64,000 nt of DNA, taken from contig NZ_HG916852.1 of NCBI RefSeq assembly GCF_000577275.2, forward strand, positions 2,483,001 through 2,547,000. The letters run 5' to 3'. Source of the stretch: Rhizobium favelukesii (GTDB taxonomy: Bacteria > Pseudomonadota > Alphaproteobacteria > Rhizobiales > Rhizobiaceae). Made by a program: the position numbers and the translations under genes. Positions 1 through 9,101 of this stretch are shown here, in pieces (position 1 is the first letter of the stretch; each line of letters starts with the position of its first letter). Under the pieces are notes generated by a model that was given only the letters and a program-made list of their open reading frames with translations, was not told where the DNA came from and did not search any database.

Positions 1-321
1 CAGGTCGAACGGCTTCGGCAGATAATCGTAGGCGCCCTTCTCGGAAGCCTTGATCGCCGTCATGAAGGTGTTCTGGGCGCTCATGACGAGCACGGGCAGA
101 TCCGGGCGCGCTTTCTTGATCCGCGGCAACAGATCGAAGGCGTTCTCGTCCGGCATCACGACATCGGTTACGACTAGATCGCCCTCGCCCGCCGAAACCC
201 AGCGCCAGAGCGTGGCGGCGTTGGAGGTAATTCGCACGTCATAGCCGGCGCGGCTCAGAGCCTGATTAAGCACGGTACGAATTGCCGCATCATCATCCGC
301 GACGAGGATCGTTGCTGTCAT
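1..321 (-). CDS. ntrC: Nitrogen regulation response regulator NtrC (5' part only)
   Basis: Only the first 107 codons lie in the window; the gene runs off the left edge. They form a CheY-like receiver domain: an acidic pocket at D9-D11, the phosphoacceptor D53 in [10 protein letters not shown]81 in the MSA motif and K103 in LPKPF. In NtrC this domain is phosphorylated by NtrB under nitrogen limitation and switches on sigma-54 transcription. The AAA+ and DNA-binding parts are not visible. The start is set by the ATGA overlap with the ntrB stop, typical of translational coupling. The dusB-ntrB-ntrC order is the standard rhizobial one and separates it from NtrX or other regulators. Confidence 0.93.
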   Translation of the reverse strand, partial: MTATILVADDDAAIRTVLNQALSRAGYDVRITSNAATLWRWVSAGEGDLVVTDVVMPDENAFDLLPRIKKARPDLPVLVMSAQNTFMTAIKASEKGAYDYLPKPFDL

Positions 322-1472
322 CGAGTAAGTCCTGTGGGAGTTATGGTCGTTGCGTCTTCCAGCGATGCGTCCTTGGAGGCCGGCATCAAGACGCGGAATG
401 TGGTGCGGCTGTTTTGGCTGTCGCATTCGATGATGCCGCCATGGTCGCCGATAATCTTGGCGACGAGCGCCAGGCCGAGGCCGCTGCCGTTCGTCTTTGT
501 CGTAATGAACGGATCAAACAGATGCGGCAGCAAGTCGGCCGGCACGCCAGGGCCATTATCCTGAACACAAAATTCGAGCGGCAGCGAAATCTTTTCGCGC
601 GTACCGGCGACGGATAGACGAATGCCCGAGCGGTAAGCCGTCGTCAGAACGATTTCGCCATCCGGGCGATCGCCTACCGCTTCGGCGGCATTCTTCACGA
701 GGTTGAGGAACACCTGAACAAGCTGATCGCGGTTTGCGTAGACGGACGGCAATGAGGGGTCGTAGTTCTCGGTGATGCGCAGGTGGCGCGCAAAGCCCGC
801 CTTCGCCACAGCCTTCACGTGATCGAGAACCGAGTGGATATTGACGGGCATCCGATCAACCGGCCGCTCGTCTGAGAAGACCTCCATGCGGTCCACGAGC
901 GAGACGATGCGGTCGGTTTCGTCGCAGATCAGCCGCGTCAATGCGCGGTCGTCATCGACGACCGATTGCTCCAACAGCTGTGCTGCACCGCGAATGCCGG
1001 AAAGCGGATTCTTGATCTCATGCGCCAGCATGGAGGCAAGGCCGGTGACCGAGCGAGCGGCCGCACGATGCGTCAGCTGGCGATCGATCTTGTCCGCCAT
1101 CGACCGCTCCTGGAAGACGATCACCACCGAGCCCGGATCGCTCACAACCGGGGCAACGTATAAATCGACGAGCTTGTCCTGTCCGAGGCGCGGCGAGCTC
1201 AAGTCGACACGATACTCGTTGATCGGCGCCCGCCGTTCGCGAACCTGATCGATCAAGGCCAGTAGCGGACTGCCAAACGGAATGAAGGTCGAGATCTTGT
1301 AGCGGGCAAGGTGGGCGGCGCTGGCACCAAAGAAGGCCTCCGCTTCCCAATTGGCGAAAGCGACGAGGCCGGCCTCGTTGACCATTACGACGGGATTCTG
1401 GATCGCGTTGAGCACAGCAGTGGCAACGGCGCTGCCTCCGTTGTCGACCGACGATGGCACGTCATTCGTCAT
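318..1472 (-). CDS. ntrB: Nitrogen regulation sensor histidine kinase NtrB
   Basis: This 384-residue soluble two-component kinase/phosphatase normally reads PII status and controls NtrC. An N-terminal PAS region spans about residues 15-125. The dimerisation/phosphotransfer helix has the H-box [10 protein letters not shown] with H151. The ATPase domain shows an N-box ([10 protein letters not shown]), a G1 box (DNGPGVP) and a G2 box (GSGLGLAL). No membrane segment is present, as expected for NtrB. The start overlaps the dusB stop by four bases and the stop overlaps the ntrC start by four bases, so the three genes form one coupled operon. Confidence 0.96.
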   Translation of the reverse strand: MTNDVPSSVDNGGSAVATAVLNAIQNPVVMVNEAGLVAFANWEAEAFFGASAAHLARYKISTFIPFGSPLLALIDQVRERRAPINEYRVDLSSPRLGQDKLVDLYVAPVVSDPGSVVIVFQERSMADKIDRQLTHRAAARSVTGLASMLAHEIKNPLSGIRGAAQLLEQSVVDDDRALTRLICDETDRIVSLVDRMEVFSDERPVDRMPVNIHSVLDHVKAVAKAGFARHLRITENYDPSLPSVYANRDQLVQVFLNLVKNAAEAVGDRPDGEIVLTTAYRSGIRLSVAGTREKISLPLEFCVQDNGPGVPADLLPHLFDPFITTKTNGSGLGLALVAKIIGDHGGIIECDSQNSRTTFRVLMPASKDASLEDATTITPTGLTR

Positions 1473-2470
1473 GCAGCCTCCCGGGTCTGCGTGTTCGATG
1501 CCGCAGCCATCAATGCATCATAAAACCGTGCGGTAACCTCTTCAGGCTCGCGTGCCGTCATGATTGCAGCCTTCTCCTGGGCTGCGACATCAGGCGCGAA
1601 GCGATCGAGATACCAACCGAGGTGCTTCCGTGCATGGCGGACGGCGACCGCTTCGCCATAGAACGCAAGCATCATACGGTAGTGTTCAGCGGCAATGTCG
1701 GGGATTTCCCATGCGTCAGGCGCCGCGTAACCGGCCAATACACCGGCGTGCCATGGCCTTCCCTGACACCCTCTGCCGATCATGACGGCATCGGCTCCTG
1801 AGCGCCGCAGCATCGCGTGCGCATCTTCGACGGTTTCAACATCGCCGTTTGCAACCAGGGGAACGGCGATGGCATCGCGTACCGCCCGGATTGCGTCCCA
1901 GTCAGCCCGGCCTTCATAAAACTGCATGCGCGTACGGCCGTGGATCGTAATCAACTGGACGCCTGCCTCCTCCGCGCGGTGCGCAATCTCGGGCGCGTTG
2001 ATGGAATTCTCGTCCCAACCGAGCCGCATCTTCAGGGTCACGGGAACGCTCACCGCCTTGACTGTCGCCTCAATGAGGCTCAGGGCGTGATCAGGATCGC
2101 GCATCAAGGCGGAGCCGGAATAACCGCCTATCACCTTCTTGGCCGGACACCCCATGTTGATGTCGATGATATCAGCGCCATGGTCGGCCGCGATCTTCGC
2201 AGCCTCGGCCATCCAATGCGCTTCGCGGCCAGCCAGTTGCACCATGTGCGGCTCAAAGCCCGCACTCTCAAGGCGCGCCCATGATTCGGCGGTGCTGTTG
2301 ACGAGCTCACGGCTCGCAACCATTTCGGTGACCACAAGCCCGGCGCCATGGCGCCACGCCAGTTGCCGGAACGGCATGTCCGTCACGCCGGACATGGGTG
2401 CCAGAACAACGCGGTTCCTGACTTCCACAGGTCCGATCCGCAAAGGTGATGCGAGGTCAAAGTTCAGCAA
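1469..2470 (-). CDS. dusB: tRNA-dihydrouridine synthase DusB (NifR3)
   Basis: This 333-residue flavoenzyme reduces uridine to dihydrouridine in the D-loop of tRNAs. It opens with the FMN-binding strand [15 protein letters not shown] and carries the catalytic cysteine C108 in [10 protein letters not shown]. The phosphate-binding stretch ANGDVET and the HGRTRMQFY motif follow. Length fits the family. It is the first gene of the dusB-ntrB-ntrC operon, historically named nifR3 in rhizobia, and is divergent from ispDF across a 160-base gap that must hold both promoters. Confidence 0.95.
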   Translation of the reverse strand: MLNFDLASPLRIGPVEVRNRVVLAPMSGVTDMPFRQLAWRHGAGLVVTEMVASRELVNSTAESWARLESAGFEPHMVQLAGREAHWMAEAAKIAADHGADIIDINMGCPAKKVIGGYSGSALMRDPDHALSLIEATVKAVSVPVTLKMRLGWDENSINAPEIAHRAEEAGVQLITIHGRTRMQFYEGRADWDAIRAVRDAIAVPLVANGDVETVEDAHAMLRRSGADAVMIGRGCQGRPWHAGVLAGYAAPDAWEIPDIAAEHYRMMLAFYGEAVAVRHARKHLGWYLDRFAPDVAAQEKAAIMTAREPEEVTARFYDALMAAASNTQTREAA

Positions 2471-2630
2471 TTGATTATCTTTCAGGCACGCAGAATGCGT
2501 GCACTATTTTTAGACAGGTTTAAATGGCTTGCCAAGAGGGCAGTGCGCGAATTGACATTTTTAGGGCAAATGCTGGAATTCGATGCGCCAAGCCGCTAAG
2601 CACCGGTGCAAAATCGCGTTTTGAGGATTT

Positions 2631-3842
2631 ATGCCGCAAATGCATCAAAAGCAACCAGCAATAGGTATTGTCGTCGTAGCCGCCGGGCGTGGCGAACGCG
2701 CAGGCGCATCCGAAGAGGGCCCCAAGCAATATCGGACCATTGGCGGCAAGCCGGTGATCGCTCACACATTGGAGAAATTCGCCAGTTGGGAGCTTTCCCG
2801 CCACATCGTCGTGGTCATTCACCCCGATGACGAGGTCCTGTTTGCCAAGGCAGCCAGTCAGGTCCAGTCGGGCGCGCCGATCGATGCGGTCCACGGCGGC
2901 TCGACGCGCCAGCAATCCGTTCTTGCGGGACTGCACCATTTGCGCAGCAAGAACCTCACACATGTTCTGATCCATGACGCTGTGCGGCCCTTCTTCGACC
3001 ACACCCTTCTCGATCGCATCGCCAGCCTCCTCTCGGAAGGCGTGCCGGCAATTCTCCCGGCTATGCCTGTAGCCGATACGCTGAAGCGAGCCGACCTCGA
3101 CGGAACAGTTCTCGATACAGTGCCCCGCACACAGCTTTATGCAGCGCAGACGCCGCAGTCGTTTGCCTTCGAACCTATCTTGGCCGCCCACGAGAAGGCA
3201 GCCTCCGCAAACCTGACGGACTTTACCGATGACGCGGCCATTGCCGAATGGGCCGGTATACCGGTACGGATCGTCGAGGGGCTAGCGGACAATGTGAAAC
3301 TGACGGTCAAACGAGACATTGCGATGGCAGACAGCAGACTTTCCGGTCAGGCACTCCCCGATGTGCGCACGGGCAACGGCTACGATGTTCACCAGCTAGA
3401 GCCCGGCGATGGCGTGACGCTTTGCGGCGTTTTCATTCCCCACGATCAGAAACTCAAGGGCCACTCTGACGCTGACGTGGCGTTGCATGCGCTGACGGAC
3501 GCGCTGCTTGCGACCTGTGGCGCCGGCGACATCGGCGACCATTTTCCGCCATCGGATCCGCAATGGAAGGGTGCACCCTCGCGCATCTTCATCGAACATG
3601 CGGCGAAGATCGTGCGTGAGCGCGGCGGCACGATCATGAATGCCGACGTCTCGCTGATCGCCGAAGCGCCGAAAGTCGGGCCGCACCGTGACGCGATGCG
3701 CGCCAAGCTTTCGGAATTTCTCGGCATTTCCATCGATCGCTGCTCGGTCAAGGCGACGACGAACGAGACGATCGGTTTCGTCGGCCGCCGCGAGGGCATT
3801 GCCGCGATCGCCACGGCAACCGTCGTCTATAGGGAAACCTGA
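2631..3842 (+). CDS. ispDF: Bifunctional IspD/IspF isoprenoid enzyme
   Basis: A 403-residue fusion catalysing two steps of the MEP isoprenoid pathway. Residues about 1-230 are the cytidylyltransferase IspD (nucleotide-binding [11 protein letters not shown] near the N-terminus, then HDAVRPFF and TPQSF). Residues about 240-403 are MECDP synthase IspF ([37 protein letters not shown], with metal-binding Asp and His). Fused ispDF is common in alphaproteobacteria. The intervening IspE step is encoded elsewhere. The gene is followed by cinA after one base, suggesting co-transcription. Confidence 0.96.
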   Translation: MPQMHQKQPAIGIVVVAAGRGERAGASEEGPKQYRTIGGKPVIAHTLEKFASWELSRHIVVVIHPDDEVLFAKAASQVQSGAPIDAVHGGSTRQQSVLAGLHHLRSKNLTHVLIHDAVRPFFDHTLLDRIASLLSEGVPAILPAMPVADTLKRADLDGTVLDTVPRTQLYAAQTPQSFAFEPILAAHEKAASANLTDFTDDAAIAEWAGIPVRIVEGLADNVKLTVKRDIAMADSRLSGQALPDVRTGNGYDVHQLEPGDGVTLCGVFIPHDQKLKGHSDADVALHALTDALLATCGAGDIGDHFPPSDPQWKGAPSRIFIEHAAKIVRERGGTIMNADVSLIAEAPKVGPHRDAMRAKLSEFLGISIDRCSVKATTNETIGFVGRREGIAAIATATVVYRET

Positions 3843-3843
3843 G

Positions 3844-4344
3844 ATGAGTATCTTCCCGGCCGATATCGTCGCACAAGCCGAAGCCATCATTCGCGACTTC
3901 ACTGCTGCGGGGCTGATGGTCTCGACGGCAGAATCCTGCACCGGTGGGTTGATTGCCGGCGCACTGACCGAGATCTCGGGGTCTTCTTCGGTCGTGGACA
4001 GAGGCTTCGTCACCTATACCAACACCGCCAAGATGGAGATGCTTGGCGTGCAGGAGGAAACGCTGATCCGCTTCGGTGCTGTGTCGGAAGAGACGGCGCG
4101 GCAGATGGTGCACGGCGCCCTCTTCCGCTCCCGCGCGGCCATCGCCGTTGCCGTGACGGGCATTGCCGGCCCCGGCGGCGGGTCGGCGCAAAAGCCGGTC
4201 GGCCTCGTCCATCTCGCTGCCAAGTCACGCGCCGGCGGCCTCACTCATCGGAAGATGCACTATGGCGATATCGGTCGCGACCAGGTGCGCCTTGCGACCG
4301 TCAGGACCGCATTTGGCATGATCCAGGAACTGGCTCAGCTGTAG
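3844..4344 (+). CDS. CinA-family nicotinamide-nucleotide amidohydrolase
   Basis: A 166-residue protein consisting of the CinA C-terminal (PncC-type) domain only, which in characterised members deamidates nicotinamide mononucleotide. Visible signatures are STAESCTGGLIAG near residue 25, VSEETARQMV and AVTGIAGPGGGS near residue 105. The ATG at 3844, just after the ispDF stop, is preferred; an upstream in-frame extension would lie inside ispDF. The 3' end overlaps the convergent COQ10/RatA-like gene by 10 bases. It is the short form, lacking the molybdopterin-binding domain of full CinA, and this arrangement after ispDF is usual in rhizobia. Confidence 0.92.
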   Translation: MSIFPADIVAQAEAIIRDFTAAGLMVSTAESCTGGLIAGALTEISGSSSVVDRGFVTYTNTAKMEMLGVQEETLIRFGAVSEETARQMVHGALFRSRAAIAVAVTGIAGPGGGSAQKPVGLVHLAAKSRAGGLTHRKMHYGDIGRDQVRLATVRTAFGMIQELAQL

Positions 4345-4778
4345 ATCTTGGTCGCCCGCGTTTCAAAGGCTTCGGAGAACATGCGGAACGCGCGGTCAAA
4401 CATCGAGCCCATGACTGCCCCCAGGATGCGGCTCTTGAACTCGTAGTCGATGAAGAAGTGGACGTTGCAGCCCGTTGCCGTCTCCTCGAAGCGCCAGCGA
4501 TTGTCGAGATAGCGGAATGGCCCATCGATATACTTCACCTCGATAAGGCGTTCGGCCCGGTTCAACAGCACCTGCGTCGTGAAGGTTTCGCGGATCGCCT
4601 TGTAACCTACGGTCATATCAGCGATCAGCAGCACCTTGCCGTCACGCTCCTTGCGGCTGCGAATACTGAGCGCCTCACAGAGTGGTAGGAATTGTGGGTA
4701 GTGCTCGACATCGGCGACGAGGTCGAACATTTGATCGGCGGAATGCGGGACGGGGCGATGCGTTTCGAACTGAGGCAT
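4335..4778 (-). CDS. COQ10/RatA-type START-domain protein
   Basis: A 147-residue single-domain SRPBCC (START-like) protein. It begins with MPQFETHRPVPHSADQMF and continues with VADVEHYPQFLPLCEAL, the hallmark start of the family, then EVKYIDGPFRYLDNRWRFE and a C-terminal helix FDRAFRMFSEAFETRA. Relatives include mitochondrial Coq10, a ubiquinone-binding factor for respiration, and E. coli RatA, named as a ribosome-association toxin. In alphaproteobacteria the ubiquinone-linked role is the likelier one. It is convergent with cinA; no partner antitoxin gene is visible beside it. Confidence 0.88.
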   Translation of the reverse strand: MPQFETHRPVPHSADQMFDLVADVEHYPQFLPLCEALSIRSRKERDGKVLLIADMTVGYKAIRETFTTQVLLNRAERLIEVKYIDGPFRYLDNRWRFEETATGCNVHFFIDYEFKSRILGAVMGSMFDRAFRMFSEAFETRATKIYS

Positions 4779-4787
4779 GATCGGCAG

Positions 4788-5357
4788 TTAAGTGGGAGCG
4801 CCGAGAAGATCAAGAAGGCGGCGCATTTCCTGATGCGATTTCAACTGAAGGACGGGCACGTCGGGACAGAACCGATCGATTCCTGCAACAATATGTGGCA
4901 CAAACCGACGCTCGAAATTCCAGATGAAGCTCAGAAATTCGAGATCGAGCTTTTCGGGGCAGCCCGCCGCCATTTCAGGTCGCGCCCTTCCCCGCCATCG
5001 CAGCCACCTACCGGTGACACCAAGAACGCAGCGCCAGCGTGGCAATCGCACCCATAGGACGAATTCTGTTCGCGGTAGACGGAGATCGAAGGTTGATGAT
5101 CCCGTTCAGTCCATCAGCCACCGTTCGGACGCAACCGCAACCGCGATCAAGTCCCGCTCCTCAGTTTTCGGCCGCTTCACCCAGCCAGGCAACCAATAGA
5201 ACTCACGGTCCATCGAAATATGGCGTATGCCGAGCTGCTGCGCGAGCTTGCGCGATAGCGTTGTCTTCCCGCCACCGGAGCATCCGACGACCAGAACACG
5301 CTTCGAGTGAAGCAACAATTCGGCCGCGTGCGCAAAATCGGTAATGAAATTTGGCAT
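4788..5357 (-). pseudogene. P-loop kinase-like paralogue with one in-frame TGA
   Basis: This reading frame is open over 190 codons except for a TGA at codon 84 (5106-5108). The first part shows a Walker A motif (VVGCSGGGKTT, about residues 24-34), then ISMDREFYWLPGW. The second part (FDLRLPR, WVRLPRWRC, RPEMAAGCPEK, FIWNFERR, VLQLKSH) aligns without gaps to the intact neighbour at 5399-5971, which has DGNN where this copy has D-stop-TG. One base change (GGA to TGA) explains the break, so decay is recent or the stop is a sequence error. The family is adenylate-kinase-like/topology-modulation NTPases of unknown substrate. Read as it stands it yields an 83-residue Walker A fragment. Confidence 0.85.
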
Positions 5358-5398
5358 GTTTCCATCCCTGCAGACAGGTGTCGAATTGAAGAGGTCGC

Positions 5399-5971
5399 TC
5401 AGTCTACTGGATCGAGGCGATGCAGCAGGCGCCCCATGTCTGCTCGGCTTTTCAGCTGGACAACAGGAACCGATGCGCCGTGCCGACGAATGCCCTCCAT
5501 AAATTCCGGTACGTCATCCCGCTCGAAGTTCCAGACATAGGAAATGAATTGCCAATCCGGCATCTGCTCAAGGCAACCCGGGGCCATGTCGGGGCGGGTC
5601 TTTCCGCGGTCCATGAACCCGCGTTTGACGATACTCCAAACGCACAGCCAGCGTGGCATCCGCACCCAGACGACCAGATCGGCGCGCGGCAATCGAAGGT
5701 CGAGTGAGCTCGGATTGTTGCCGTCGATAATCCAGTGGTTCTCGGCGACGATCTGAGCGATCAGTTGCCTTTGCTCAGACCTCGCGCGTGACATCCAACC
5801 CGGCAGCCAGAAGACCTCGCGATCCATGGACACGTAGCGGACGCCAATGACCCGCGCGAGTTTCTGGGAAAAAGTGCTCTTGCCACCACCGGAGCAGCCG
5901 AAAACAACGATCCTGCGCGCCGCACCAAGTACTTCGGCAGCATCCTCGATCGCGGTGATGTCGTTCGGCAT
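5399..5971 (-). CDS. Adenylate-kinase-like P-loop NTPase (intact paralogue)
   Basis: A 190-residue small kinase-like NTPase. Walker A is FGCSGGGKST at about residues 24-33. A family motif YVSMDREVFWLPGWMSR follows, then DGNNPSSLDLRLPRADLVVW (lid region) and KTRPDMAPGC, ending with VVQLKSRADMGRLL. The family is often annotated 'adenylate kinase' or 'topology modulation protein', but the substrate is unknown. The ATG at 5971 is chosen because the following residues (MPND) match the start of the neighbouring paralogue (MPNF); an upstream ATG at 6007 exists. The two genes are a tandem duplication, 41 bases apart on the same strand, with this one upstream. Confidence 0.85.
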   Translation of the reverse strand: MPNDITAIEDAAEVLGAARRIVVFGCSGGGKSTFSQKLARVIGVRYVSMDREVFWLPGWMSRARSEQRQLIAQIVAENHWIIDGNNPSSLDLRLPRADLVVWVRMPRWLCVWSIVKRGFMDRGKTRPDMAPGCLEQMPDWQFISYVWNFERDDVPEFMEGIRRHGASVPVVQLKSRADMGRLLHRLDPVD

Positions 5972-6032
5972 ATGCGGCTCCGAGACTGGGAGCCGCGCAA
6001 CATACACAACTTCAGATTAGGAACAACCGCTC

Positions 6033-7004
6033 TTACTCGGCGGGGATCAGCAACTTCTTCTCGCGTGCGGCCTTCAGGCGAGCAAAATCCTCGCCGGCAT
6101 GGTGTGACGAGCGCGTCAGCGGGCTGGAGGCCACCATCAAGAAGCCCTTGGTGTAGGCAACCGTCTCATAGGACTTGAATTCGTCAGGGGTGACGAAGCT
6201 CATAACCGCGTGGTGCTTGCGGGTTGGCTGCAGGTACTGGCCGATCGTCAGGAAGTCGACGTCTGCTGTACGCAGGTCGTCCATCAGCTGCAGCACTTCG
6301 TTGCGCTCCTCACCGAGCCCGACCATGATGCCCGATTTGGTGAACATGGTTGGGTCCAGTTCCTTCACGCGCTGCAGCAGGCGGATGGAGTGGAAGTAGC
6401 GTGCGCCCGGACGAACCGTCAGATAGTTGCCGGCCACGGTTTCCATGTTGTGATTGAAGACGTCGGGCTTGGCGGCGACCACGCGCTCCAGCGCGCCCGG
6501 CTTCTTGAGGAAGTCAGGCGTCAGGATTTCGATGGTCGTCGACGGTGACGCAGCGCGGATCGCCCAAATTACCTTCTCGAAGTGCTCGGCGCCACCATCG
6601 GCCAGATCATCACGGTCGACGGAGGTGATGACGACGTGGGAGAGCCCCATCTCCTTCACCGCCTTGGCAACGTTCTCCGGCTCGGCCATATCGAGCGCGT
6701 TCGGCTTGCCGGTCGCAACGTTGCAGAAGGCGCAAGCGCGGGTACAGATCTCGCCCATGATCATGAAGGTCGCGTGCTTCTTGTCCCAGCATTCGCCGAT
6801 ATTAGGGCATCCAGCCTCTTCGCAAACGGTGACGAGCTTATGCTCCTTCACGATCGAGCGTGTCTCCGCGTAGCCCTTGGAGGTTGGTGCTTTGACGCGA
6901 ATCCAGTCCGGCTTGCGCAGGACTTCCTGATCGGGCCGATGTGCCTTTTCCGGATGCCGCACGCGCTTGGCGTCGGGATTGATCGTGTCGAGAATGGTTA
7001 CCAT
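6033..7004 (-). CDS. lipA: Lipoyl synthase
   Basis: A 323-residue radical-SAM enzyme that inserts two sulfurs into protein-bound octanoate to make the lipoyl cofactor. The auxiliary cluster cysteines are C61, C66 and C72 ([12 protein letters not shown]). The radical-SAM cluster cysteines are C87, C91 and C94 (CTRACAFC). The C-terminal [11 protein letters not shown] contains the conserved RSS motif that ligates the auxiliary cluster. Its position beside lpdA and pdhABC fits its role, since the E2 and E1-beta encoded nearby carry lipoyl domains. Confidence 0.97.
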   Translation of the reverse strand: MVTILDTINPDAKRVRHPEKAHRPDQEVLRKPDWIRVKAPTSKGYAETRSIVKEHKLVTVCEEAGCPNIGECWDKKHATFMIMGEICTRACAFCNVATGKPNALDMAEPENVAKAVKEMGLSHVVITSVDRDDLADGGAEHFEKVIWAIRAASPSTTIEILTPDFLKKPGALERVVAAKPDVFNHNMETVAGNYLTVRPGARYFHSIRLLQRVKELDPTMFTKSGIMVGLGEERNEVLQLMDDLRTADVDFLTIGQYLQPTRKHHAVMSFVTPDEFKSYETVAYTKGFLMVASSPLTRSSHHAGEDFARLKAAREKKLLIPAE

Positions 7005-7046
7005 CGTAGTTCAAATCTCCGCCGCTCCATGCGGCAAAAGCCCTAT

Positions 7047-7295
7047 CTATCGGCGGACGAGCCGCGCGACGAATATCAGCAAGCAGGCACCAAGAAAACC
7101 CGTGACGAAGTAGCCGAGCCTGCCGCCAGCCACCTCTATATGAAATTGCGCCAAAATCGCAGTTGCGATCACGGAGCCGACAATCCCGAGCACGATGTTG
7201 AGCAATATCCCGTAGCGCGCCTCCATCAGCTTGCCCGCGAGCCAGCCTGCAAAACCGCCGATGATGATTGCCGCAATCCAGCCTACGCCTTCCAT
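7047..7295 (-). CDS. GlsB/YeaQ/YmgE-family small membrane protein
   Basis: An 82-residue inner-membrane protein with three predicted hydrophobic, glycine-rich helices: WIAAIIIGGFAGWLAGKL, ILLNIVLGIVGSVIATAIL and LGYFVTGFLGACLLIFVARL. This is the transglycosylase-associated (YeaQ/GlsB) fold, often induced by stress; its biochemical activity is not established. A second, diverged member lies immediately upstream, so the pair is a tandem duplication inserted between lipA and lpdA. The first start (ATG at 7295) gives the usual family length. Confidence 0.9.
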   Translation of the reverse strand: MEGVGWIAAIIIGGFAGWLAGKLMEARYGILLNIVLGIVGSVIATAILAQFHIEVAGGRLGYFVTGFLGACLLIFVARLVRR

Positions 7296-7309
7296 CCTGC
7301 CCCTAGCCC

Positions 7310-7564
7310 TTACGCTATCGCCCTCGCGATCAGCACCACGATGATGGCCCCGACCGTTGCGTGAATGATCTGCACCACAAGCGCATTATCGATCCCGAGC
7401 GATATTCCGAGCGCGTTGAAGAGAAAGCCTCCAACAAACGCGCCGATGATGCCGCTCAGCAGGCATCGTATCAATCCACCTCCACCGACGACCAGGCTTG
7501 CGAGGAAGCCCGCAAGCAGACCGATGAGCAGAAAGATGAGCAGTGCCTGCGTACCCATAGACAT
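7310..7564 (-). CDS. GlsB/YeaQ/YmgE-family small membrane protein (second copy)
   Basis: An 84-residue hydrophobic protein with the same three-helix, glycine-rich plan as its neighbour: ALLIFLLIGLLAGFLASLVV, then GGGGLIRCLLSGIIGAFVGGF and VVQIIHATVGAIIVVLIARA. The start at 7564 is supported by an AAAGGAAA ribosome-binding sequence about six bases upstream; a longer frame beginning at 7594 would include non-hydrophobic residues and lacks support. Sequence identity to the downstream copy is low, so the duplication is old. Function unknown beyond membership of this stress-associated family. Confidence 0.87.
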   Translation of the reverse strand: MSMGTQALLIFLLIGLLAGFLASLVVGGGGLIRCLLSGIIGAFVGGFLFNALGISLGIDNALVVQIIHATVGAIIVVLIARAIA

Positions 7565-7640
7565 GATGATTTCCTTTTGTTTTTTCCACCCCATGGGGAT
7601 GGATTTGCCACCCCGAGATAGAGGGCGGCGACGGAAACTA

Positions 7641-9086
7641 TCAAGCGTTCAGAACACGACCATAGGCATCGAGGACTGCTTCCTTCATCGTTTCGGAAAC
7701 GGTCGGATGCGGGAAGATCGTGTGCATCAGTTCTTCCTCGGTCGTCTCGAGGTTCATCGCGACGACAAAGCCCTGGATGAGCTCGGTCACTTCGGCGCCG
7801 ACCATGTGGGCGCCGAGCAGCTCGCCGGTCTTCTTGTCGAAGATCACCTTGCAGAGACCCTGGTCTTCTCCGAGCGCGATCGCCTTGCCGTTGGCCGCAA
7901 AGGAGAACCGGCCGACACGGATGTCGCGGCCCTGCTCCTTGGCCTTGGCTTCAGTGAGGCCTACCGAGGCGACCTGCGGGTTGCAGTAGGTGCAGCCCGG
8001 GACCTTGTTCTTGTCGGTGGCGTGAACGTTCGGCAGACCCGCGATCTTCTCGACGCAGACGACGCCCTCGTGCTCAGCCTTGTGGGCGAGCATCGGTGGA
8101 CCGGCAACGTCGCCGATCGCATAGATGCCTGCCACGTTGGTCTTGCCGTAGCCGTCGATCACGATGCAGCTGCGATCCGTCTTGACGCCGACTGCCTCCA
8201 ACCCGAGGTTTTCGATGTTGCCCTGAACGCCGACGGCCGAGATCATCCGATCAGCCGTAATCTGCTGCACCTTGCCGTCCGACGTCTCGACATGCGCGGT
8301 GACGCTGTTGGCGGACTTTTCGACCTTCGCGACCTTGGCGCTCGTGAAGATTTTCAGGCCGCGTTTTTCCAGCTGCTTGCGGGCGATCGTGGTGACTTCC
8401 GCATCTTCGACCGGCATAATCGTCGGCATGACTTCGACAACAGTCACATCGACGCCCATGGAGCGGTAGAAGCTTGCGAATTCGATTCCGATGGCGCCCG
8501 AGCCCATAACGATCAGCGACTTCGGCAGCACATCCGGCTTCAGCGCTTCGAAATAGGTCCAGATCAGCTTGCCGTCCGGCTCGATGCCAGGCAGCGCGCG
8601 CGGACGGGCACCAGTCGCAACGATGATGTGCTTGGCGGTGTAGGTGCCCTCGCCCTTGACGTTCTTCGGCACCGGGTTCTGCGGCTCGACGACAGGCTTG
8701 GAAGACTTGCCGACGACGATTTCGCCGGGTTTGGTGATCTTGGCTTCGCCCCAGATCACATCGACCTTGTTCTTCTTCATCAGGAAGCCGACACCACCGT
8801 TCAGGCGCGCCGACACGCCGCGCGAACGGGCGACGACAGCCTTGACGTCGGCGCTGACCTTGCCTTCCAGCACGAGGCCGTAATCCTTGAGGTGGTTGGA
8901 ATGGTCGAGAATTTCGGCCGAGCGCAACAAAGCCTTGGTCGGGATGCAGCCCCAGTTCAGGCAGATGCCGCCCAGATGCTCGCGTTCCACGATCGCGGTC
9001 TTGAGGCCCAGCTGGCTGGCGCGCACGGCGGCGACGTAGCCCCCCGGTCCGGAGCCGATGATGATGACGTCGTAATTCTCAGCCAT
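7641..9086 (-). CDS. lpdA: Dihydrolipoyl dehydrogenase (E3)
   Basis: A 481-residue FAD disulfide oxidoreductase that re-oxidises dihydrolipoamide of 2-oxoacid dehydrogenase complexes with NAD+. The FAD site is GSGPGGYVAAVRA (residues 11-23), the redox disulfide is C42/C47 in GGICLNWGCIPTK, the NAD site is GSGAIGIEFASF, and the C-terminal catalytic motif is FPHPTVSE. It lies in the pdh cluster but is separated from pdhC by an SGNH hydrolase and a broken GNAT gene. It probably serves PDH; a separate lpdA for the 2-oxoglutarate complex is usual in rhizobia but cannot be seen here. Confidence 0.96.
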   Translation of the reverse strand: MAENYDVIIIGSGPGGYVAAVRASQLGLKTAIVEREHLGGICLNWGCIPTKALLRSAEILDHSNHLKDYGLVLEGKVSADVKAVVARSRGVSARLNGGVGFLMKKNKVDVIWGEAKITKPGEIVVGKSSKPVVEPQNPVPKNVKGEGTYTAKHIIVATGARPRALPGIEPDGKLIWTYFEALKPDVLPKSLIVMGSGAIGIEFASFYRSMGVDVTVVEVMPTIMPVEDAEVTTIARKQLEKRGLKIFTSAKVAKVEKSANSVTAHVETSDGKVQQITADRMISAVGVQGNIENLGLEAVGVKTDRSCIVIDGYGKTNVAGIYAIGDVAGPPMLAHKAEHEGVVCVEKIAGLPNVHATDKNKVPGCTYCNPQVASVGLTEAKAKEQGRDIRVGRFSFAANGKAIALGEDQGLCKVIFDKKTGELLGAHMVGAEVTELIQGFVVAMNLETTEEELMHTIFPHPTVSETMKEAVLDAYGRVLNA

Positions 9087-9101
9087 GTTTTCCTGCCTTT
9101 G

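Noticed and set aside
4335..4778. RatA toxin of a type II toxin-antitoxin pair
   Set aside because: No adjacent RatB or other antitoxin gene; the family in alphaproteobacteria is better explained as a COQ10-like ubiquinone factor.
5106..5108. TGA as a selenocysteine or programmed readthrough codon
   Set aside because: The intact paralogue has Gly at this place, not Cys, and no SECIS-like stem directly after the TGA is apparent. A nonsense mutation or an error is simpler.
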